Below, piece by piece: positions 23,179-33,100 of a stretch of 64,000 bases of DNA (position 1 is its first letter; each line of letters begins with the position of its first letter). The stretch lies in the NCBI GenBank assembly GCA_964621645.1, contig CAZUMH010000001.1, forward strand, positions 1 to 64,000, given 5' to 3'. The stretch comes from CAZUMH01 sp964621645 (GTDB lineage: Bacteria; Zhuqueibacterota; QNDG01; JAGLOF01). The notes under the pieces are model-generated. The model had not been told where the DNA came from, searched no databases, and saw only the letters and a list, made by a program, of their open reading frames with translations. Position numbers and translations under genes: made by a program.

Positions 23179-26136
23179 ATGTGTACTGACAGTTTCCGCC
23201 TTTCTTGGGCAGGCGTTTTCTTTGTCTTTATCATACTATCCCCATGCATCTTCGCGCAGTCTTCCCCGGAGCTCTCACAGGATACCTTTGGAAAAGCATT
23301 GATTGAATCATGCGAGTCGGACGATTGGATCGAGGTTGAGGCACTGGTTAAAGGACACCGTTTATGGGTCAAGCCGGTGGTGGAAACCCTGATCAATGAA
23401 AGTATCCAGTGTAGGCTGGATAGAGATAAACAAGGCTCTCTGCGGAAGCAGGAACATGCCGCCGGGATTGCAGAAACATTTGAACGGATCTACGGCGAAA
23501 AGTCCTTGACCATCGCCGTAAACTATGTGAATGCATGGACGGATCAACAGAAAAAAAATAAACTTGTAGCGGACAGCCTGAATGCGCTGGGCACCCGCCT
23601 GCGTGGAGCAAAAGCCACCCGGGATCAGGCCCTGCAAGCGTATCAAGATGCCTTGCAAGCCTATAGAAAGATTGGAGACCGGCGGGGCGAAGGGGATGTT
23701 CTCGGCGGTATAGGTTTCGTCAACTGGTATAGGGGTGATAAAGACAATGCGCTTGCCTCTTTTCTGGAAGCACTTCGAATCCGCATGGTTGTAGATGATC
23801 GCCGGCTTATCGGCAACAGCTACAGTGACATCGGATCGGTCTACTATGTATTTTTCAAGGAATACAATAAGGCGATCGAAAATTTCCAGAAATCACTGGT
23901 GGTCCGGAAGGTCATCGGGGATATGGAAAATGTCGCCAAAACACTTCCGCGTCTGGCCATCGCCTATGAAAGGTTGGGAGAGCTGGGCAAAGCACTTTCC
24001 GCTTACCAACAGGCTGCGGAAGTCAGCCGGTCCCTGAACCATAAGGGCTGGGCCGCTACTGCCATGTACAACGCGGGGATTGTCCTGAAGGAGATGGGCC
24101 GGTATATCAAGGCCCTGGATTGTCTGAATGATGCGCTTGCGTTACATAGAGAACTGGGCGATCAGAAGCGTACCGGGGAGACACTCAATGTGATGGCAAA
24201 TATCTACCGAAAGGTAGGTGATTACGAAACCTCCCTGCGATATCATCAGGAATATGTCGAGATGATGAAAACACTGGGCGACGAGCAGGGTGTTGCCACC
24301 GGAACCATGAATCTCGGCATCCTTTACAAGACACTGGGACGGGAGACCAGGGCAATTGAGCTGTATGAAGCGGCTCTGGCGCTTTTTATAAAACTGGAGA
24401 ATGATGAAGGCATACTCAACGCCCTGACCAATCTGGGTTCCACATATCAGGAAATGGGGAACCTCGAAATGTCTGAAATGTATCTCAGGCAGGCTCTGGA
24501 AAAAAGCCAAACGCTTAAATATAAAGAGGCTGTAACGATTAATATGAACAACCTGGCCAATACCTTGAACTTTGAAAATAAACTCGATGAGGCCCTCACA
24601 CTGCTGGAACAGGCCCTCCCCATGGCGGAGGATCTCGGCAAACCAGAGCTGTCAGTTGCCACGCTGCTGAGCAGCGGCGATAATTATGAACGGAGAGGTG
24701 CGTTAGATGAAGCCATGGATTACTATAACCGTGCTCTCAAATTGGTTGAACAGCAACGTATTTCACTAAATAGAGATGAATTCAAGATCGGATATTTTTC
24801 CCAACAGCGCTATATCTATGAGTCGATCGTTCATCTGCTCGGCAAGATGACATCCGAGGATACTGCTGCGGATTACGCCGCCCAGGCCTTCCATATTGCC
24901 GAGCAGAGCAAAGCACGGGCTTTGCTTGACCTGCTTACCGAAGCCCGGCCAGATACTGGTATTGCAGCGCTGCCGGTGACAGAACCTGTCACCCTGAAGC
25001 AGGTTCAGACGCAAATACTCGATAAAAAGACCGTGATGCTTTCCTATTTCCTCGGAGACAGCAGTTCATCGCTCTGGGCCATATCGTATAATAAGTATAG
25101 ACAGTATATCCTGCCGAACAGGGATTTTCTCCAGAATCAGATCGAAGTCCTGCGTTACGCTCTCGAAAACCCAAAAGAGACGCAGATTGAATTCTTTATT
25201 GAATCGAGCCATAAGCTGTACCAGGCGCTTGTTCAACCTGCTGAAGAGTTTATTGGGAAGAATACACGGCTGATCATCGCCCCGGACGGTGTGCTTCATC
25301 TGTTACCGTTTGAGGTGCTGTTGCGTGAGGAGCCCGGGAATGCAAAACGCGCTTCATATGCTGATCTTCCCTACCTGATAAAACGTAATCCTGTTGGTTA
25401 CGGACAGTCAGCCAGTATCCTGGTAAATGTAATGCAGAGACGGCAGCAAAAAAAACCGCGGGCGGCTCGAACTCTTTTCGCCATGGGGGATCCCGTGTTC
25501 GAAGCTGCGATTGACTCGGCGGTAAGACAGGGACCGGCCACACTTTCCGGCGGTACATCGTACGAACGGCTTAAATTCAGCGGAAATGAGATCCGGTCCA
25601 TTGGAGTCCTGTTTCCTGAATCAAACACCACGATTCTGCTCAGGGAAAAGGCGACCGAAGAAAATTTAAAGGCCGCTCCCGCTTTGAAAACAGCTGATTA
25701 TATTCATCTTGCCACTCACGGCCTTATCAACGAACGAAATCCTGAATTCTCGGGACTCCTCTTTCCCCAAACGACCGCCTCAGGGGAAGACGGATTTCTC
25801 CAAACAGATGAAATATGCAAATTCGACTTGCATGCCGATCTGATCGTGCTCTCCGCCTGCGAGACAGGACTGGGGAAAATGATCCGGGGAGAGGGTGTTA
25901 TCGGCTTGACCCGGGCTTTCATGTTCGCGGGAAGCCCTTCGGTGGTGGTAAGCCTGTGGAAGGTTTCCGATGCTTCCACAGCCGTGCTGATGAAGCGGCT
26001 GTATTCAGAACTCATTAAGAAGAACCGGGATAAAGTGGAGGCCTTCCGATTAGCGAAGCTCGCCCTGATGAAGCACGAATCATACAGCCATCCCTTTTAT
26101 TGGGCGCCTTTTATCCTGACGGGAAACTGGGAGTGA
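23179..26136 (+). CDS. Exported TPR-CHAT protease
   Basis: 985 residues from the ATG at 23179 (AGGAG 10 bases upstream); a GTG at 23110 would add 23 residues before the signal peptide. 'LSWAGVFFVFIILSPCIFAQ' is the signal peptide. Residues about 130-560 are eleven or so TPR units ('GKALSAYQQAAEVSRSLNHK', 'GRYIKALDCLNDALALHREL', 'GDYETSLRYHQEYVEMMKTL'). The CHAT caspase-like domain (about 610-985) has its catalytic His847 in 'YIHLATHGLI' and Cys894 in 'VLSACETGLG', followed by 'GEGVIGLTRAFMFAGSPSVVVSLW'. Both catalytic residues are present, so it should be active. In other phyla such proteases are paired with FecR proteins and large secreted substrates; the likely partner here is one of the next two genes. 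Confidence 0.95.
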   Translation: MCTDSFRLSWAGVFFVFIILSPCIFAQSSPELSQDTFGKALIESCESDDWIEVEALVKGHRLWVKPVVETLINESIQCRLDRDKQGSLRKQEHAAGIAETFERIYGEKSLTIAVNYVNAWTDQQKKNKLVADSLNALGTRLRGAKATRDQALQAYQDALQAYRKIGDRRGEGDVLGGIGFVNWYRGDKDNALASFLEALRIRMVVDDRRLIGNSYSDIGSVYYVFFKEYNKAIENFQKSLVVRKVIGDMENVAKTLPRLAIAYERLGELGKALSAYQQAAEVSRSLNHKGWAATAMYNAGIVLKEMGRYIKALDCLNDALALHRELGDQKRTGETLNVMANIYRKVGDYETSLRYHQEYVEMMKTLGDEQGVATGTMNLGILYKTLGRETRAIELYEAALALFIKLENDEGILNALTNLGSTYQEMGNLEMSEMYLRQALEKSQTLKYKEAVTINMNNLANTLNFENKLDEALTLLEQALPMAEDLGKPELSVATLLSSGDNYERRGALDEAMDYYNRALKLVEQQRISLNRDEFKIGYFSQQRYIYESIVHLLGKMTSEDTAADYAAQAFHIAEQSKARALLDLLTEARPDTGIAALPVTEPVTLKQVQTQILDKKTVMLSYFLGDSSSSLWAISYNKYRQYILPNRDFLQNQIEVLRYALENPKETQIEFFIESSHKLYQALVQPAEEFIGKNTRLIIAPDGVLHLLPFEVLLREEPGNAKRASYADLPYLIKRNPVGYGQSASILVNVMQRRQQKKPRAARTLFAMGDPVFEAAIDSAVRQGPATLSGGTSYERLKFSGNEIRSIGVLFPESNTTILLREKATEENLKAAPALKTADYIHLATHGLINERNPEFSGLLFPQTTASGEDGFLQTDEICKFDLHADLIVLSACETGLGKMIRGEGVIGLTRAFMFAGSPSVVVSLWKVSDASTAVLMKRLYSELIKKNRDKVEAFRLAKLALMKHESYSHPFYWAPFILTGNWE

Positions 26137-26507
26137 CCTGAGTGGTAATGAATTGTTTGTCATATATGTTATATTTTCGTCATAATTATTGACATTTGGC
26201 AATTAATAATATTGTATTGGAATAGTAGTATTTTGATTGGACACTCTTTCCTCATACGTAAAACTGATTTTGCATCTCATTCACAGACTGATTTCTGCGA
26301 CCTCAAACGAGCCTGGTTCTATGTGGGAGTTTCTCTCCTCTGCTTGTTATAAAACGCGGATACGCTATATTTTACATTATTTTTACATTTTCTTGACATT
26401 AAACGATCATCGTTCTATTACTCTATATACAGAATTATCTACATAATGTGTTTATTAATTAATCTTAATAATTGTCTTGTTTTAATTTATACAAATAGGA
26501 GGCTATA
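26137..26507. other. AT-rich intergenic region
   Basis: About 370 bases, very rich in A and T, with no coding frame and no terminator hairpin behind the CHAT gene. 'ttgacatttggcaattaata' at about 26190 offers a possible -35. It presumably holds the promoter of the small secreted protein and matrixin genes. Confidence 0.4.
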
Positions 26508-27080
26508 ATGAGAAAAGGGACCTTATTAAAAAGGACGTTTCTTTTCTTTGCGATCGCTATGATAATCGTTGGTCTAGCTGAAGCAAACGCACAGGTTAAA
26601 AAAATGTCCATCCAGGAATTGACTGACGAATCTACAGCGATCCTGGTGGGAAAATGCACGGGCAAACAGAGTGCATGGAATGACAAACACAATCAAATAT
26701 ACACACTGGTAACCATTCAGGCCGGTCAGTATGTCAAGGGGAATCTCGGTGCTGAGGCGGTGATTACCGTTCCTGGGGGACAGGTCGGTGATATTCTCTA
26801 CGAGGTCTCTGACATGCCGGTCTTTGAGGAAGGCGAAGAATCGCTGGTTTTTATCTGGAAGCATCCATCGGGAAAACTGCTGGTGACAGGCGCCCATCAT
26901 GGCAAGCTCAGGATTGTAAAAGATAAGAAATCCGGAGCCAGCTCCCTGCAGGGCGGTGTGCTTGAGTTCAATCCCGACGCGGGGAAAGCGATCATACCGC
27001 AGTCTCCTTCGGGTGACCGACAGCGGATACAGCTCGATGATTTTATCCGTACCGTAAAAAATTACGTGAAGGACAAATAG
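26508..27080 (+). CDS. Small secreted protein of the type found before matrixin proteases
   Basis: 190 residues with a clear signal peptide ('LFFAIAMIIVGLAEANAQ') and AGGAGG before the ATG. The mature part begins 'MSIQELTDESTAILVGKCTG' and continues 'YTLVTIQAGQYVKGNL', 'VTVPGGQ'-like 'VITVPGGQVGDILYEVSDMPVF' and 'EGEESLVFIW'. This order (a 'sets up as dangerous, I see it as a strand' type beta-sandwich) is the pattern of small exported proteins that often sit directly upstream of matrixin-family metalloproteases in soil and sediment bacteria; I know of no assigned biochemical role. The matrixin-containing giant starts 34 bases downstream, so co-transcription is near certain. A chaperone, inhibitor or propeptide-like role is inference. 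Confidence 0.8.
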   Translation: MRKGTLLKRTFLFFAIAMIIVGLAEANAQVKKMSIQELTDESTAILVGKCTGKQSAWNDKHNQIYTLVTIQAGQYVKGNLGAEAVITVPGGQVGDILYEVSDMPVFEEGEESLVFIWKHPSGKLLVTGAHHGKLRIVKDKKSGASSLQGGVLEFNPDAGKAIIPQSPSGDRQRIQLDDFIRTVKNYVKDK

Positions 27081-27114
27081 CCGGCGAACTTTGTAAGAAA
27101 AAGCGAGGTGCATC

Positions 27115-30100
27115 ATGATGCTTTCCCATAGTAAATCGAAAAGGGCCCGTGCGATGTTTTTCCTGACCATCACGGGCTTTATATGTATAATCCTGACGGG
27201 ACAGGCTTTCGCGCAGAATCAGGCGGCCATGTTTGACGGCAATCTGACGGTGAATAATGGCAGCCGAATCCGCATAACTGACAGCCAGCCCATAGATCCG
27301 GGCTCTGCGAATCCTGCTGTATATCAGATCTCGGGGGACCATATTACGGTTGAGGCCTGGGTGTATCCTTTTTCGGCAGACGGACCGTTATATAGCATCG
27401 TCCGGCGGCCCGCGGTCTATCCCGATCCGGATCCCCCTTATACTTATTCGCTTCATATGAACGCAGGCGTTCCCTATTTTGGGATTTCGGACGGGTCCGC
27501 GGGCAGTGCCATGGAGACGGATTACTCAGAGACAATTCCCGCCTTTGCATGGACCCACCTGGCCGGAACCTATGACGGCAGTTATCTCCGGCTGTACGTC
27601 AACGGCATTGAAAGAAGCAGTGTATTTATTGAGACGGATATTGGGTCCGGCAGCACAGGGCTTTATATCGGACGCCTGGTCGGACGGGCCTTCGCGGGGC
27701 TCATCGATGAGGTGCGTCTCTGGAATATTACCCGGGATCAGGTTGATATTCAGAATGATATGTCTGTTGAGCTCACGGGAACTGAGACCGGTCTGGCTGG
27801 ATACTGGAAATTCAATGGAATTGAAGAAATCAACGGCTTTCAGGCGGCCCGAGATTATACGTCAAACAACAATCACCTCATTGTGCAGTATAACACACCC
27901 TTCGTGACTTTCAATCCCATCGACCATCATGATGTGGATGCGGCGATCACCGCCCACACGCCCTCGATCGATTTTGGCACCATCGAACAGGCGTATGAAT
28001 GGAAAACCCGAACCATTGACATCACCAATGGTAGTGAGAATCCGCTGGTTGGCATTATGTGGGGCAACATCAGCGCCAATACCGAAGGAACAGCTGTTAT
28101 GTATGTACCTCCCTATGGGACCGAGAGCTTCGATATTTCCCTTCGTACAAAGGATGCGGGATCCCTAAGTGGCGATATCGCCATAGATTATAACGGGGGC
28201 TCGGAAACGGTATCCGCAACCATAGAGTCCGTCCCCGTCCTGCGCTTTGACGTGAATCAAATTGGATTATGGACCTCGCGTACCGGTATTGCCGGGTATG
28301 ATCCTTTTACCGCATCTGCAGGTCTGGAATGGCCGATCGGCAGCGGTAAAACGGCGCTCTACTCAATGGGGATACGGATAGGGGCTCTCGTTGGAAATGA
28401 AATCCGCATCGCAGCCGTCAATTACAACGGCTCTGAGTTCAGCCCCGGTCCTATCATCAACGGAACGCCTGCGGATCCGGAGGATCCGATATACCGCATG
28501 TACAAAACCGGCGGTCCCGGAGACGGAGACTGGGATGTCTGGCCTCTGGATCAGGGTGCTCCGGCATCTTTTTGGGGTTCGCCCAAATTGCTGGGAGACC
28601 AGACCCTCTTTTCCGTGTATAACGATATGGATCCGGGCAAGCATACGGTTTTTAACACGGCGCCACTGGGTGTCGAAGTGCAACAGACCGTATACGGCTA
28701 TGGATCGGGTTCCACCGCGCTGGAAAATACCGTGTTCTTCGTCTACAAAATAATCAACAAGGGTAGCCATACCTGGGAAAACGCCTATATCTCGGTCTGG
28801 GCCGATCCGGACCTCGGTTACTACATGGACGACTTCGCGGGCGTGGATGTAAGCCGCGGCCTTGGATATCTTTATAACGCTGACAATTTTGATGACCCCA
28901 ATGACAGCAATCCTGGCTACGGCACACCCCCGCCGGCTCTGGGCATCGACATGCTGCGCGGAGCGTTTCTCTCAACGCCTATCCAGGCATTCACCTATCA
29001 TACTGGAATAGGCGGTTCAGCTCCCCTTGACGATCCTCAAAACGCCCAGGAGGCCTACAATTACATGCAGGGTCTGAAGTCGGACGGTTCACCCTTCATG
29101 GATGGTGGAACCCCAACGACATTTCCCCTGAGCGGTGATCCGGTAACCGGTACCGGCTGGGTGGATGCGGGAGAAGCGGACCGGCGCATTATGCTTTCCA
29201 CCGGTCCCATTACACTGAAGCCGGGGGAATCCAGGCAGGTCATCGCCGCCCTGATAATGGCTGCAGGCAGCGATAACATAGACAGCATCACGGAATTACG
29301 TAACGCCTCCGATGCCGTACAGCTCCTCTTTGATCCAATTGTGGTTACTTCCGCTGCTGACGCAGGTAACGGCACCTTCCGTGCGGCTCTCGAAGAGGCC
29401 AATGCCAGGCCCGGGATCGATTACATCCATTTTAATATTTCCGGTACTGGAGTGCATACCCTTCAGCCGGCCACTCCCTATCCTGTTGTCATGGATGCGG
29501 TGATTATTGATGGCAAGACTCAGGCTGGCTACAGCGGAACACCATTGATAGAGATCGATGGCTCCGGGGTGACAGGTACTGATCAGCGTGGTCTGGTCAT
29601 CATTGCCGGGAATTCCACTGTCAGGGGACTTGCTATCAACCGGTTCGGACAGGCAGGCATTGTGCTTCAGGATAACGGCGGTAATACCATTCAGGGCAAC
29701 TTCATTGGGACAGATGCTGCAGGAGGAACAGCACTGGGTAATGGAGGATTCGCACTTGCAGTCGGTTGCTCCTCCAATCTCATCGGTGGTTCCGCGCCAG
29801 GCGAGGGCAACCTTATCTCCGGGAATGGTTACGATGGTATTTTTATGAGTGATCCCGGCGGAGATGACAATCAGGTGCTGGGGAACATTATCGGCTTGGA
29901 TCTTGATGGCCAGGCGGCTCTTGGAAACGGGCAGTGCGGCGTTCAAATATCAAACAACTGCGTCAATAATATTATCGGGCCCGACAACATTATTTCCGGG
30001 AATGTATCAGCAGGTGTTTGTATCGCAGGCGCCGCCGCGGCCAATAATACGGTGTTGAATAATAAAATCGGTACGGACATCAGTGGTAGTCTTGCCATCG

Positions 30101-33100
30101 GGAACCTGCAGGGGGTTAATATACAAGCTCCTAATAACATTGTCAGTGCAAATCTAATCTCAGGGAATACAAGCGATGGAATTACCCTGCATAATTCAGA
30201 TGCTCACAACAATACCATCAAGGGCAACATAATCGGTCTGAATGCCGCAGGTGACGCAACACTCGCCAACACCTCTGTCGGGATCAATATCACAGGTCAT
30301 CACAATACGGTTGGAGGGAGTACAACGGCTGATAGGAACATCATTTCAGGGAATATTCAGAATGGAATCTGTATCGAACTCGGAGCAACAGAAAACAACA
30401 TACTGGGCAACTATATCGGTACAGACATCACGGGGACCAAAGCGGTTCCGAATGATCAGTCGGGCATTCAAATACGGCTCGCGGCAAACAACCATATCGG
30501 CGGCAAGAATGCGGGAGAGGGCAATCTGATCTCCGGCAATGATAAGCATGGGATCTATATTTATGGTACCGGTGTCACTTTATCTCACAGCAATACCGTG
30601 CAGGGTAATTACATCGGAACTGACAAAACAGGATTGAAGTCACTCCCCAACACCGGCAGCGGCATCCACTACGCAACGTACACATGGGGCAACCTGATCG
30701 GCGGCCTGGAACCCGGAAGTGGAAATCTCATTGCCTTTAACAATGGAGCTGGTGTTTCTTTTGGAGGAGGGGGTTTGGCCAGTCCACCTTACAGGAATGC
30801 CATATTCTCCAACTCAATATACGCCAATGTCGGTCTTGGGATCGACCTGAATTTCGGTTTGGATGGCACACCTTACGGTGAAACACCCAATGATCCAGGC
30901 GATGCCGATTTCGGTACCAATGAACTCCAAAATTTCCCGGTATTATCTTCAGTGGAATTCACCACAGATGCTGCCATTATTAACGGTTCTCTCAACAGCG
31001 CAGCCAACACCGACTATACCATTCAGTGCTTTGCCTGTAAAACGGCACACGAATCAGGCTACGGTGACGGTGAGACTTTGCTGGGGACTGAGACGGTGAC
31101 CACTGATGGATCCGGGAATGTTTCATTTACCTTCACCTTCCCGATTTCGGCTTCAGCCGGCCAGGTCATTTCCATGACTGCCACGGATCCTTCAGGCAAC
31201 ACATCGGAATTCTCAGAGGTTAGCGGCGGCGCGGCTTCTCAGCTACTGGATCTGTCAGCAATGACATTTACCATTAACAGCCAGGGTGACCCGACGATCG
31301 GGGACGGCAGTGATATCACCGCTGTTGAGGCCGCGTTTGCGACATGGAATGCTGTGTCTGAATGCACAGTGAACTTCAGTACAGTTACCTCTCCAGATTA
31401 TTCAATTGCCGACGCGAATGACGGTATTAACCTTGTTACCTTCACGGATAACGAATTCCTCTTCGCGCCAGGCGTGCTGGCAGTGGCCGCCAAGACAATT
31501 CGCATGGATGCGGCCGGACTGCCCGCGGAAATCATCGATGCGGATATCGTATATAATCCTTACTGGACCACGCACTACAAATACAACTTCAAGACGGATA
31601 CCGATCCGGGCTACTTCGACATCCAGAGTGTCACCACCCATGAAATCGGCCACGTGCTGGGCCTTGTACACAGCGGCGTAGAGACCGCCACCATGTTTTT
31701 CATGATCGGCTCCGACATCAATGCCAGGACTCTGGAAACCGATGATATGGCCTGGGTACGTTCCAAATATCCGGAAACAGGCACCTATTCAGCTACCTAT
31801 GGCTCGCTTACGGGGAGAATCGAGGATGGTTACTCGTCGGGTACCGGCATAGCGGGCGCGCTGGTCTATGCCATCAGCGAGGCCACCGGTGATTCGGTAC
31901 ACACATACTCGGATGCCAATGGTGACTTTACCATTCCAGGCCTGCTTCCCGGCAACTATACAGTTTTTGTGGAACCACTGGATGGTGATGTATGCGGCTT
32001 CGCACTGCGTCCGGCGCATATCAGCGCCTATATCTACGCGATCACCAAGATAACCGACTTCCCGGAGGAATACTACAGCGGCACTTCTGAGGGCGTCTCT
32101 GAAGTGGAAGATATCGCGGCTATCGTCACGGTATCGGCCGGAGGACCCGCCGGCCCGATCACCATTCTCACGAATCGGGATGTGACGCCGCCGGTCGTGC
32201 TGTCTGTTTCACCGGGCTCCGGCAGCACCGATATAGCCGTCACATCCCAGATACTCGCCGGTTTTTCAGAACCCGTGGATGCGGCGACCATCAGTGCTTC
32301 CACCTGTTTCCTGTCCGTCGGCCCAAATCCTGTGAACTGCCAAATGGACTATACCATGATGGACAACGACAAGAAAGTGCTGCTGACACCGGGCATACTG
32401 CTTCAGCATGAGACTGATTACACCCTCCACATCACCTCCGGTGTAACGGACCTTCACGGGAACGGGCTGAGTTCTGAATATACCTCGACATTTACGACCA
32501 TTCCAGCTGATATCGAAGCTCCTTCGGTGACCGGTGTGGTACCGGCTGACGGCGCGGGTTCCATTTTCCCGACAGCAAATATTACTGTTATCTTTTCCGA
32601 ACCCGTTGACGCTTCCACCCTGGAAGCCGGATTCACCCTCAGCACGGCGAACATTTCCGATGTGCCGGCTTCTTTTACTCTGAATCAGTCCGGATCGACC
32701 GTGACTTTTGATCCGGTCAACAGCCTGATGGAAGGGACGACCTATACCGTCACACTAACTGCTGACATCACGGATCTGTCTGGTAATCCACTGTCATCCG
32801 CTCCTTACTCCTCAAGTTTCACGACTGTGGCACAAGCGGCGCCCCTTCTCGAATACATCGGACCCAACCCTGGCCAGGACAATGTCAGCGTCACGACCAC
32901 AGTGCTCACGGAGTTTTCCGAACCGATCAATCCTGCGACGGTAAATCCCTCCTCATTTATCCTGCGTCAAGGCAGCACGCAGATTGCTGGCAATTTCGAA
33001 TTCCTGAACAACAACGCCGGTGTGGTTTTCAGGCCGTTTGAGGATCTCGATTTTGGACTGACATATACGATCGAACTCACGTCCGCGATTCAGGACGCCT